Assembly: GCF_000426465.1 (NCBI RefSeq)
Contig: NZ_AUFK01000013.1
Coordinates: 62,001 to 126,000 of the forward strand
Length of the DNA stretch: 64,000 nucleotides
Origin: Epilithonimonas caeni DSM 17710
Lineage (GTDB): Bacteria > Bacteroidota > Bacteroidia > Flavobacteriales > Weeksellaceae
Reading direction: 5' to 3'
Of the stretch, positions 45,381-53,719 are shown piece after piece. Both the position numbers and the translations under genes were made by a program. A model generated the notes under the pieces. The model did not search any database. It was not told where the DNA came from and worked only from the letters and a program-made list of their open reading frames with translations. Each line of letters opens with the position of its first letter. Positions within the stretch are counted from its first letter, which is position 1.

Positions 45381-46016
45381 CTATAACCAAGTTACAACGC
45401 CGGTTTCTACGTCGTAATTTGCGCCAACGATCTTGATCTTACCTTCGTCTTCCAGCCTTTTCAAAGTTGCGCTTTGTTTACGAATGTCCTCTATGGCGTG
45501 TTTTACATTGTGATGGTTCAATCTTTCTAGAAGATCTTCGTTCTTAGAAGAGCGTTCTTCACCATCTTTAATGATATTTTTGATGATCGGATCAAAATGT
45601 CCAATCAAGTGATTGAGATTATCCATTCCCAGTCCTTCGATTGCTGCTGCATCCAGCCCTCCTTTCAATGCACCGCATTTGGTATGCCCTAAAACGACAA
45701 CCAATTTAGAACCTGCCACGTTGCAGCCAAATTCCATAGACCCAAGAATATCCTGATTTACAAAATTGCCCGCAATTCTTACACTGAAGATGTCACCAAG
45801 ACCTTGATCAAAGATCAGTTCGGCAGATGTACGGCTATCGATACAGCTTAATATTACCGCAAACGGCCATTGCCCTTCGCGGGTATCATTCACTTGTGCC
45901 AAAAGATCTCTATTTGCTTTCAGATTGTTCACAAATCTCCGGTTCCCTTCTTTTAGAATTTCTAACGCTTTTTCCGGGTTAATAGTAGATTGTGTTTCTG
46001 ATGTATGTGCTTTCAT
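45381..46016 (-). CDS. Beta-class carbonic anhydrase (copy 1)
   Basis: Interconverts CO2 and bicarbonate. It is 211 residues with zinc ligands C58, H111 and C114 and the Asp-Arg pair D60-x-R62 in SCIDSRTSAEL. The C-terminus GANYDVETGVVTWL is typical of this subclass. It follows the SulP transporter gene on the same strand, and the two may form a carbon-uptake pair. Confidence 0.93.
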   Translation of the reverse strand: MKAHTSETQSTINPEKALEILKEGNRRFVNNLKANRDLLAQVNDTREGQWPFAVILSCIDSRTSAELIFDQGLGDIFSVRIAGNFVNQDILGSMEFGCNVAGSKLVVVLGHTKCGALKGGLDAAAIEGLGMDNLNHLIGHFDPIIKNIIKDGEERSSKNEDLLERLNHHNVKHAIEDIRKQSATLKRLEDEGKIKIVGANYDVETGVVTWL

Positions 46017-46072
46017 ATTTTTTTAAATTTTAAGTGCGTTTTTTAATTGTTAATAATTAAAAATTTGATAAT

Positions 46073-47668
46073 TTACATGGCTCTTTTATGTGTTACCACC
46101 ACATGAGAATCCTGATCGCTCGCATAATCTCTATACGAAGTTTTGAATCCTACCAGTTCAACATCAATGTCTTCTTCTTTTGCTCTTACATTGGCAAAAT
46201 CCTGGATCATTTCCAGTACATCTGTTGTTATATAAGAAGTCGTTTTTGCATCGATGATTACCTTCGATCCAGACTTGATGTTCTTCAATGTTTTCTTGAT
46301 TGCTGCCTTATTTAGGAAGGAAACTTCCTCCGCCAGTTTTATCGTGATCTCGTCGGCGTCGTTTAGTGTTTCTCTGCTAAGGTAATAGGCACGTTTCATA
46401 TTTCCCTGTAAGATATAAACAATAGATATCAGCAATCCAATTCCTACACCTTTCAAAAGATCAGTCGCTACAACAGCTACAACAGTTGCCACAAAAGGAA
46501 TGAATTGGTACTTCCCATTGTGCCAAAAATGTTTGAATGTTGCAGGTTTTGCCAATTTATAACCTACCAAGATCAGAACGGCCGCTAATGTTGCCAATGG
46601 AATCAAATTCAGTATCACAGGGATTGTCAATACACAGATCAATAATAAAACACCATGTATGATTGCTGATACTTTGGATGTTGCCCCTGCATTGGCATTG
46701 GCGGAACTTCTTACAACGACGGATGTCATTGGTAATCCCCCAATAAATGAACTGACCAGATTCCCGATCCCCTGTGCTTTCAGTTCCAGATTCGTATCAG
46801 TGATCCTCCTTCTAACGTCTAATCTGTCAGATGCTTCTATGCAAAGTAACGTTTCGATAGATGCTACTATCGCAATAGTTGCCCCGGTGATCCAAACCTT
46901 AGGATTGGTAAAACCTGCAAGATCAGGAAAGGTCACTAAGTTTCGGAACTCCTCCAACGAAGTAGGGACAGGCAGATTTACCAAATGTTCCGGCGAAACA
47001 GCCAATGAGCTTCCAGAAATCTTGAAAAATTCGTTGATCAAGATTCCAGCAATAACTGCAACCAAAGCACCCGGCAATAACTTCAATCTTTTAAGGGACG
47101 GAATATGGTCCCAGGCCAGTAAGATTCCCATCGAGATCAAAGTAATAATGATCGCTCCCGGATGTATTGCCCCAAATAGTTCAGTAAAATAACCGATATT
47201 GAATCCGTTATCGAAAAGAGCCTCATGGCCTTCATAATCTTTGTCAAAACCTACTGCGTGGGAGACTTGCTTTAGAATGATAATGATTCCTATACCGGCA
47301 AGCATTCCTTCTATGACATTATTCGGAAAATAATTGGAGATACTGCCGGCCCTTATAAATCCGAGGATCAACTGAATGATACCGGCAATAATCCCTGCGC
47401 AAAGAAATAGTTCAAAAGCACCAATATCAGTAATGGCGACTAAGACAATTGCGGTAAGGCCCGCTGCGGGCCCGGATACAGAAATATTAGAATTACTGAG
47501 AGACCCAACTACGATTCCTCCAACAATTCCAGAAATGATACCTGATAATGGTGGTGCTCCCGAGGCTAATGCGATACCGAGGCATAATGGTAGTGCCACA
47601 AGGAATACGACCAGTCCGGATGGGAAATTTTCTTTTATCCCTCCCAGCAAAGATTTTGATTTTTGCAT
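46073..47668 (-). CDS. SulP family anion transporter (probably bicarbonate)
   Basis: A 531-residue inner-membrane transporter. The start is the ATG at 47668 (MQKSKSLLGGIK), because the longer frame begins with TTG. The membrane part has the SulP pattern (FPSGLVVFLVALPLCLGIALASGAPP, SGPAAGLTAIV, ETLLCIEASD). A C-terminal STAS domain (about 430-525) contains GSKVIIDAKTTSYITTDVLEMI. SulP proteins carry sulfate, bicarbonate or dicarboxylates. Flanking carbonic anhydrases point to bicarbonate, but the substrate is not shown by the sequence. Confidence 0.88.
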   Translation of the reverse strand: MQKSKSLLGGIKENFPSGLVVFLVALPLCLGIALASGAPPLSGIISGIVGGIVVGSLSNSNISVSGPAAGLTAIVLVAITDIGAFELFLCAGIIAGIIQLILGFIRAGSISNYFPNNVIEGMLAGIGIIIILKQVSHAVGFDKDYEGHEALFDNGFNIGYFTELFGAIHPGAIIITLISMGILLAWDHIPSLKRLKLLPGALVAVIAGILINEFFKISGSSLAVSPEHLVNLPVPTSLEEFRNLVTFPDLAGFTNPKVWITGATIAIVASIETLLCIEASDRLDVRRRITDTNLELKAQGIGNLVSSFIGGLPMTSVVVRSSANANAGATSKVSAIIHGVLLLICVLTIPVILNLIPLATLAAVLILVGYKLAKPATFKHFWHNGKYQFIPFVATVVAVVATDLLKGVGIGLLISIVYILQGNMKRAYYLSRETLNDADEITIKLAEEVSFLNKAAIKKTLKNIKSGSKVIIDAKTTSYITTDVLEMIQDFANVRAKEEDIDVELVGFKTSYRDYASDQDSHVVVTHKRAM

Positions 47669-47802
47669 AATAAAATAGCAGAAGTCATTGATAATGAATA
47701 TCAATTATTCTTTAAAAATGTTGATTGACTTAATACGAAATTTAGTTGCTGAGAATTAAATAACAGCAAAGAAAACGTTTGTAGAAAAACGATTACGATA
47801 TA

Positions 47803-48102
47803 TTAAGCTTCGGGAGGAGGAGAGAATATACTGAGTGACGGTGGAAAATATAATGTAGATTCCCAGTTCACAGTGATCTTATTATGAGTGTCCGCTTCAT
47901 AAAACTTCAGGAAATCATGGATATCCATCGGTTTAGGAATTGTTTTTTCGTAGATTATGATTGTATTATTCGAGTGGGAATGTTCCTCTTCGCTGACCAA
48001 AACATTAGTTCTCGGCAATTCCCAACCCAATATTGCGGCAATTCCCGGAAGAGCCGTAAAGTTTAGAAAAACCATTAATGTTATGATACTTAGATACTTC
48101 AT
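47803..48102 (-). CDS. Small secreted protein in the carbonic-anhydrase cluster
   Basis: A 99-residue protein with an N-terminal membrane or signal segment (MKYLSIITLMVFLNFTALPG) and an acidic, His-containing mature part (SEEEHSHSNN). The C-terminus is proline-rich (SPPPEA). No known family. It sits 16 bases downstream of carbonic anhydrase copy 2 and upstream of the SulP gene, so it may serve the same module; this is inference. Confidence 0.6.
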   Translation of the reverse strand: MKYLSIITLMVFLNFTALPGIAAILGWELPRTNVLVSEEEHSHSNNTIIIYEKTIPKPMDIHDFLKFYEADTHNKITVNWESTLYFPPSLSIFSPPPEA

Positions 48103-48118
48103 ATACTTTTTGATGCGC

Positions 48119-48781
48119 TTATTTTTTTCTGCTCATCACCCAATCAGAGTCTGTCAGGTTATAGATCTTCTGAATGTCCTTTAATATTTTTTCAAAATCG
48201 ATATCGAGATCGATTATTTTTCCCGTTCTAAGGTCGAAGACCCAACCATGAACAACCGGAAACTCTTCCAGGATATAACGCTCCTGCACGCAGGCCATTT
48301 TGATTACATTAATACATTGCTCCTGAACATTCAGTTCCACAAGGCGGTCATATTTTTTATCTTCATCTATAGAATCCAATTCTTCCTGGTGCAGTCTGTA
48401 AACATCCCGGATATTTCTCAACCAGGGATTCAAAAGACCAAGGTCCTGGGATGTCATCGCTGCTTTTACACCACCACAGTTATAATGTCCGCAAACAATA
48501 ATGTGCTTCACTTTCAAATGTTCCACGGCATATTGGATAACTGCTGTAGAACTCATGTCCAGAGTGTTTACAACGTTGGCAATATTTCTGTGCACAAATA
48601 CCTCGCCTGGCCCTAATCCCATCAGTTCCTCGGCCGTAGCACGACTGTCAGAACATCCAATGTATAGATAGTCGGGATGTTGTGTTTTAGCAAGATTGTG
48701 AAAATATTCCGGGTCATCCGAAATCTTTGACTCTACCCACTTTTTATTGTTTTCGAAAATAGCTTTATACGAGTGCGCCAT
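48119..48781 (-). CDS. Beta-class carbonic anhydrase (copy 2)
   Basis: A 220-residue carbonic anhydrase with zinc ligands C43, H99 and C102 and the D45-x-R47 pair in GCSDSRATAEEL. VFVHRNIANVV is the standard family segment. It is the longer, E. coli Can-like type and differs from copy 1, so two non-identical enzymes flank one transporter. First gene of the run, with a divergent gene across a 313-base gap. Confidence 0.93.
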   Translation of the reverse strand: MAHSYKAIFENNKKWVESKISDDPEYFHNLAKTQHPDYLYIGCSDSRATAEELMGLGPGEVFVHRNIANVVNTLDMSSTAVIQYAVEHLKVKHIIVCGHYNCGGVKAAMTSQDLGLLNPWLRNIRDVYRLHQEELDSIDEDKKYDRLVELNVQEQCINVIKMACVQERYILEEFPVVHGWVFDLRTGKIIDLDIDFEKILKDIQKIYNLTDSDWVMSRKK

Positions 48782-49094
48782 AACGATAATGTTATATCAA
48801 CAAAGATTATCAGTTTCTTTGAAATTATTTTCAAAACCAATAGACCAAATCAATAATCATACAAAAATAGTGGTTTAATCCTAAAAAAAAGAATATTTAA
48901 CATACTTTTAATATTATAAATTTAAAGGATTTTAGAAAAGTAACCTGATCGTTAAAACAATATTTCCATAATTGATCCTTATCATTCAATTATTACTGAA
49001 ATATATCGACATGATCATGAAGAAAAAATGAATTTTTATTAAGTAATAAGGAATCTGTTCATTCTAATTCTTATTTTTGCAAAAAAATTGACCG
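48782..49094. other. 313-base divergent intergenic region
   Basis: No ORF. It is AT-rich and contains a weak minus-strand promoter-like stretch (TAATCTTTG near the carbonic anhydrase start) and, at its right end, the DUF4271 -7 box. I see no hairpin or repeat of note in the middle. Confidence 0.6.
49072..49079 (+). promoter_or_regulatory. -7 element for the DUF4271 gene
   Basis: TATTTTTG matches TAnnTTTG, 15 bases before the TTG start at 49095, implying an almost leaderless transcript. Confidence 0.5.
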
Positions 49095-49733
49095 TTGGTA
49101 AGAATTGCAGAACATAATGATTGGGTGGTATATTGTATTCTCGGGAGTATTTTTATATACATTATCCTTTTGTCTGTTTTTCAAAGGGATGCCAACATCA
49201 AGGAATTTTTGCTGCAAAAAATAGAAGATTCCAGCAATCTTACACCATCCTGGCTAATTATATCTATTGTGAAATGTATAATGACGGCCCTCCTACTATC
49301 ACAATTTGTCCCGATTGTCCCAAAGCTTTTTACCATTGATGTTCTGGGATTTCAGATCAATAAATTCGGCTTTACGCTTTTGACGTTATTAACTTTTGAC
49401 ATTATCAGGAATATTCTGACCTTTCTGTTCTACTCCAGCATTGGTAGCGGCAAAAACCTGAAAGGGCTGACCTTGGTCTCAAGCAAATTCTATTTTCTGG
49501 AATCCATCATTTTCATAATGGCATCTTTTGCACTTTATTTTTTCCCAATCGACTTGGTAAAATATTTCTATTTCATTATTGGTCTGGTTGTTGGTTCATT
49601 CATTTTGAAAAATTTAATATATATTTTCCATAACCAGTCTATTTTACCCGAAAAATGGTATTATAAATTTTTGTATATTTGCACGCTTCAAATAGTACCC
49701 GTTTTGGTACTTTGGAAGTTCTTATTTTATTAA
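49095..49733 (+). CDS. DUF4271 membrane protein
   Basis: A 212-residue multi-pass membrane protein of the DUF4271 family (unknown function, Bacteroidetes). The start is TTG at 49095: a TGA at 49089-49091 is in frame just upstream, and the conserved VRIAEHNDWVVY start would be lost otherwise. Several helices are visible (YCILGSIFIYIILLSVFQRD, SWLIISIVKCIMTALLLSQ, FGFTLLTLLTFDIIRNILTF and a C-terminal one). It is followed 20 bases later by hemD. Confidence 0.75.
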   Translation: MVRIAEHNDWVVYCILGSIFIYIILLSVFQRDANIKEFLLQKIEDSSNLTPSWLIISIVKCIMTALLLSQFVPIVPKLFTIDVLGFQINKFGFTLLTLLTFDIIRNILTFLFYSSIGSGKNLKGLTLVSSKFYFLESIIFIMASFALYFFPIDLVKYFYFIIGLVVGSFILKNLIYIFHNQSILPEKWYYKFLYICTLQIVPVLVLWKFLFY

Positions 49734-49753
49734 TATAACATACACGTTATAAG

Positions 49754-50494
49754 ATGAAAATCAAATCTATTTTAGTTTCGCAACCTGCTCCGAATGAATC
49801 ATCACCTTATTTGGAAATTGCAAAAAAAGAGAAAATCAAAATCGATTTTCGTCCTTTTATTCACGTAGAAGGTGTGGATGCGAAAGAACTCAGAACCCAG
49901 AAAATTGACCTGGCCCAATATACCGGGATAATTTTCACGAGTAAAAATGCAATCGACCATTATTTTCGTCTTGCTGAGGAAATGAGATTCTCTGTTCCAG
50001 ATTCTATGAGGTACATCTGCCAGTCAGAAGCGATTGCCAATTATCTACAGAAACACATTGTTTACAGGAAAAGAAAAATCAGTTTCGGAGAGAAGAATTT
50101 CTCTGACCTGGCTGCTCTATTCAAAAAATATCCTTCCGAAAAATATCTTTTGCCTTCTTCCGATGTTCTAGGTCCGGAAATACCAAAAGTTCTGGATGCC
50201 GCTAATGTGGACTGGACAAAAGCAATAATGTACAAAACCGTTGCAAGTGATTTGACAGATATCAATATCAAGGATTATGATATGTTGGTATTTTTCAGCC
50301 ATCAGGGAATAAAATCTTTAGGAATCAATTTTCCTGATTTTGAACAAAATGATACCAAAATTGCGGTTTTTGGAACAACAACCCAGGCTGCTGCAGAAGA
50401 AGCAGGATTGACCGTCAATGTAATGGCACCAACCAAAGAAACACCATCTATGACAATGGCCATAGAAAAATATGTCAGAAGCATCAACAAATAA
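49754..50494 (+). CDS. hemD: Uroporphyrinogen-III synthase
   Basis: Cyclises hydroxymethylbilane to uroporphyrinogen III in haem synthesis. It is 246 residues, the usual length. Sequence conservation in the family is low, but the two-domain pattern is visible: ISQP-type start (SILVSQPAPN), GIIFTSKNAIDHYF (about 58-71) and VFFSHQGIKSL, then FGTTTQAAAEEAGLTV near the C-terminus. Downstream of DUF4271 in the same direction, a common neighbour in this group as far as I recall. Confidence 0.86.
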   Translation: MKIKSILVSQPAPNESSPYLEIAKKEKIKIDFRPFIHVEGVDAKELRTQKIDLAQYTGIIFTSKNAIDHYFRLAEEMRFSVPDSMRYICQSEAIANYLQKHIVYRKRKISFGEKNFSDLAALFKKYPSEKYLLPSSDVLGPEIPKVLDAANVDWTKAIMYKTVASDLTDINIKDYDMLVFFSHQGIKSLGINFPDFEQNDTKIAVFGTTTQAAAEEAGLTVNVMAPTKETPSMTMAIEKYVRSINK

Positions 50495-50512
50495 TTGTTG
50501 ACCACATAAATC

Positions 50513-50544
50513 AAAACCGTCTTCTTTCTGAGAAGATGGTTTTT
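50513..50544 (+). terminator. hemD terminator
   Basis: AAAACCGTCTTCT pairs with AGAAGATGGTTTT (one G-T pair) around a 5-base loop, followed by Ts. Confidence 0.8.
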
Positions 50545-50583
50545 TGTTTATTTTTGTTGGATCTGAAAATCTCTTCAGAAAAC

Positions 50584-50710
50584 TTTTAACCACATAGATA
50601 CATCGTTTTCTGAATAATTAATTGGATTGTTAAAGTTTAAATAGAAGATATTTAAATTCTCTCTATTTTCTTTAAATAAAATTTTAATCTATGTGTCTAT
50701 GTGGTTTTAA
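50584..50710. repeat. Inverted-repeat element: AACCACATAG arms
   Basis: The left arm at 50584-50603 (core AACCACATAGATACAT) and the right arm at 50691-50710 (core ATGTGTCTATGTGGTT) are inverted copies with three mismatches over 20 bases, enclosing about 87 AT-rich bases. The element ends 15 bases before the oligopeptidase ATG, so that gene's promoter or RBS lies in or beside it. Confidence 0.65.
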
Positions 50711-50725
50711 TTAATACAATTTCAA

Positions 50726-52762
50726 ATGAACGCTCCAAAAGCTAAAAAAATAGACAAAACTCTCGAAATTCACAACGATAAAAGAAATGACCCTTTTTTC
50801 TGGATGAATGAACGTGAAAACCCGGAAGTTATAAAATACCTCGAAGAAGAAAACGCTTACACCGATTTTGTAATGAAGGACACAGAAGACCTTCAAAACG
50901 AATTGTTTGAAGAAATGAAATCCCGTTACAAAAAAGATGACCAGTCTTTGCCTTATTTCTTTAATCAATATTGGTATATTGTCCGCTATGAAGATGGGAA
51001 AGAATATCCGATTTTCTCAAGGAAGTTTCAAACTTTGGAAAATGAAGAAGAAATTCTTCTAGATGTGAACATTCTGGCAGAAGGAGAAGAATATTTTGAT
51101 ATCGGAAGTGTTTCAGTAAGTGTCAATAATGATTTCATTGCATATTCTTCCGATAAAACAGGACGAAGAATTTACACGATATTTTTCAAAAATCTCAAAA
51201 CAGGAGAAATCTTCGAAGACAAAATTGAAAATACGACTGGAAAAGCAGTCTGGGCAAACGACAACCAACACATTTTTTACATTAGAAAAGATGAAAGTCT
51301 GCGAGCTTATCAAATCCATCGACATGCGATTGGAACCGAAACCGAAAAAGACGTTTTGATTTTCCACGAAGAGGATGAAACTTTTGACGTTAATGTTTTC
51401 AAAACCAAATCTTTAGAATACATCTTTATTTCTTCGTCAAGTACGAATGAAGATGAACACAGATTCATTCCAGCTGATAACGTTTTTGCAGATTGGAAAA
51501 TCATTCAGGAAAGAACGGAAGATCTGGAATATTCTGTTGAGCATTATCAGGATGATTTTTACATCATTACAAATGCCGATAATTCTACAAATTTCAAAAT
51601 CGTAAAGACAAAAGTTTCTCAGCCGGAGATTGAAAATTGGGTAGATTTCATTCCTCATAGAGAAAATGTCTTGCTGGAAGGTTTTGAAATATTCAATGAT
51701 TATTTTGTCATAGAAGAACGGGAAAAAGGGCTTCTTCAAATCAAAATCATAGAAAACAAAACAGGAGATTCTCATTATCTTCCATTTTCGGACCCTACTT
51801 ACACGGCGTACATCGGAACCAATATGGAATTCGATACGGAAAAACTGCGTTTCGGATATACTTCTTTGACAAAACCTTCTTCCACTTACGAATACGATAT
51901 GAAGGAAAAAACCATCAAACTTCTGAAAGAACAGGAAGTTTTGGGCGGAAAATTCTTCTCAGAAAATTATATCTCGGAAAGAATCTGGGCAAATGCAAGG
52001 GACGGAAAAGAAATTGCTATTTCTCTGGTTTATCATAAAGACACGAAGAAATCTGCAGATACACCGCTTCTACTCTATGGTTACGGAAGTTATGGACACA
52101 CTGTTGATGCTAGTTTTTCAAGCGTAAGACTGACTTTACTTGACCGAGGTTACATCTATGCCATCGCACACATCCGAGGCGGAGAATACCTTGGAAGAGA
52201 ATGGTACGAAGATGGAAAAATGCTTCAGAAAAAGAATACGTTTTTTGATTTCATTGATGCTGCAAAATATTTAATATCAGAAAATTACACATCTCCTAGA
52301 CATCTTTATGCCATGGGTGGAAGCGCCGGCGGACTTTTGGTTGGCGCAGTCATAAATTACAATCCGGAGCTATTCAATGGAGTTGTGGCGCAGGTTCCTT
52401 TCGTGGATGTTGTGACAACGATGCTGGACGAGACAATTCCTTTGACAACCGGGGAATACGACGAATGGGGAAACCCGAATGAGAAAGAATATTATGATTA
52501 TATGAAATCCTATTCGCCTTACGATAACATCGAAGCAAAGGATTATCCTAATATATTAATAACAACAGGCTTCCACGATTCTCAGGTTCAATATTGGGAA
52601 CCGGCAAAATGGACCGCAAAACTAAGAGATTTGAAAACAGATAATAACATCCTGATCTTCAAAACCGATATGAGCTCCGGACACGGCGGTGCAAGCGGAC
52701 GTTTCGAAAGCCTGAAAGAAATCGCTTTGGAATATGCGTTCCTATTAAAAATCGACCAATAA
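50726..52762 (+). CDS. S9 family peptidase (oligopeptidase B-like)
   Basis: A prolyl-oligopeptidase-type serine peptidase of 678 residues. An N-terminal beta-propeller lies at about 60-390. The C-terminal alpha/beta hydrolase has the nucleophile S533 in MGGSAGGLL, D618 in GFHDSQVQYWEP and H653 in SSGHGGASGRF. The long SHGG-type C-terminus and the Arg/Lys-pair preference of relatives suggest oligopeptidase B. No signal peptide, so it is probably cytoplasmic. Its end overlaps the convergent LytTR gene by 18 bases. Confidence 0.85.
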   Translation: MNAPKAKKIDKTLEIHNDKRNDPFFWMNERENPEVIKYLEEENAYTDFVMKDTEDLQNELFEEMKSRYKKDDQSLPYFFNQYWYIVRYEDGKEYPIFSRKFQTLENEEEILLDVNILAEGEEYFDIGSVSVSVNNDFIAYSSDKTGRRIYTIFFKNLKTGEIFEDKIENTTGKAVWANDNQHIFYIRKDESLRAYQIHRHAIGTETEKDVLIFHEEDETFDVNVFKTKSLEYIFISSSSTNEDEHRFIPADNVFADWKIIQERTEDLEYSVEHYQDDFYIITNADNSTNFKIVKTKVSQPEIENWVDFIPHRENVLLEGFEIFNDYFVIEEREKGLLQIKIIENKTGDSHYLPFSDPTYTAYIGTNMEFDTEKLRFGYTSLTKPSSTYEYDMKEKTIKLLKEQEVLGGKFFSENYISERIWANARDGKEIAISLVYHKDTKKSADTPLLLYGYGSYGHTVDASFSSVRLTLLDRGYIYAIAHIRGGEYLGREWYEDGKMLQKKNTFFDFIDAAKYLISENYTSPRHLYAMGGSAGGLLVGAVINYNPELFNGVVAQVPFVDVVTTMLDETIPLTTGEYDEWGNPNEKEYYDYMKSYSPYDNIEAKDYPNILITTGFHDSQVQYWEPAKWTAKLRDLKTDNNILIFKTDMSSGHGGASGRFESLKEIALEYAFLLKIDQ

Positions 52763-53575
52763 CATCTTCTTTTTAACCTCATCTTTATACTTTCTCCCAA
52801 CAGGGATCGTCATATCATTGATTTCGATCTTGCTGGGAGAAACCGAGGTAATATTATCTTTATTAATCAGAAACGAACGATGGATCCTTATAAATTTGGA
52901 TTCTGGCAACAATTCCTGAACAGATGTCAGTGTTTTAAGGACCGTTATTTCCGAATCATTCAGTTTTATTCTGCAATAATTCCGCAGACTTTCCACAAAA
53001 ATAATATCATTGATTTTAATTTTTCTTACACTTTTATCGACTTTCAGATTGATGTAAGAATCATTGTTATTGTCCTGGATTACAGCATCTTCTTTCAACA
53101 ATTTGTTCTCTTCATTCAGCTCCAGATTATTTTTCTGAAGATTTTCAATCGTGGTCAGATAAGTGTAAGCAATCGGAATCATCGCAGCAATATTGATGTC
53201 CAGAGCGGTATTCATTATTTCTGATAAGATAAAAAAACCGGAATTCTTGAATCCAGGGAGAAAATTCGGCTGAATAAAATAAAGAAACAAAGGTCGTTGG
53301 ATAAAAACACTTATCAATGCAACCAAAACGCAATACGAAACAAAGAAGCTGAAGTATTTTTTCTGATTGAAAAACTTCGGGAAGAGATAAAAAAGCGTGA
53401 CATAAACCAATAACATCCTCGAAGGAAGACAGCATATCTGAATCAAAATATTACGGGAATAATTGTCATCCGAAACACCCCAAACCAATCCAAAAAACAG
53501 GACAAACGCTATCCAGTAGAAAACGTGTTTTATCCAAAATTTGGATTTGAAATGTTCAAAAACGGATTGGTTCAT
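52745..53575 (-). CDS. Membrane-anchored LytTR-domain regulator
   Basis: A 276-residue protein with about four N-terminal hydrophobic helices (FYWIAFVLFFGLVWG, LLVYVTLFYLFPKFF, YFSFFVSYCVLVALISVFI and one more) and a C-terminal LytTR DNA-binding domain (about 165-265, IIFVESLRNYCRIKLN, FIRIHRSFLINKDNI). There is no receiver domain and no kinase domain, so it looks like a one-component, membrane-bound regulator. The longer frame starts with TTG inside the promoter box; the ATG at 53575 is used. The stop codon region overlaps the S9 peptidase end. Confidence 0.82.
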   Translation of the reverse strand: MNQSVFEHFKSKFWIKHVFYWIAFVLFFGLVWGVSDDNYSRNILIQICCLPSRMLLVYVTLFYLFPKFFNQKKYFSFFVSYCVLVALISVFIQRPLFLYFIQPNFLPGFKNSGFFILSEIMNTALDINIAAMIPIAYTYLTTIENLQKNNLELNEENKLLKEDAVIQDNNNDSYINLKVDKSVRKIKINDIIFVESLRNYCRIKLNDSEITVLKTLTSVQELLPESKFIRIHRSFLINKDNITSVSPSKIEINDMTIPVGRKYKDEVKKKMLLVDF

Positions 53576-53590
53576 ATTTTTAAGGTTACT

Positions 53591-53598
53591 CAAATTTA
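53591..53598 (-). promoter_or_regulatory. -7 element for the LytTR gene
   Basis: On the minus strand TAAATTTG matches TAnnTTTG, 15 bases before the ATG at 53575. It explains why the apparent TTG start is not coding. Confidence 0.5.
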
Positions 53599-53668
53599 AT
53601 TATTTATCTGAAATCAATTCTGGTGATTTGCTTTTTGTACAGAACAACCTGTCGTTTGTCCAAAAGGC

Positions 53669-53699
53669 TTGTAACAAAGAGAAAGTAGAAATAGTTTTG
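53669..53699 (+). promoter_or_regulatory. Promoter of the ChaN-esterase fusion gene
   Basis: TTG (53669-53671), a 20-base spacer and TAGTTTTG (53692-53699, exact TAnnTTTG) fit the Bacteroidetes consensus, about 20 bases before the ATG. Confidence 0.6.
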
Positions 53700-53719
53700 T
53701 TCAAAATTCAATCTAAAAA

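Noticed and set aside
46659-47192. 177-residue plus-strand ORF inside the SulP gene
   Set aside because: Shadow of the transporter with no recognisable fold.
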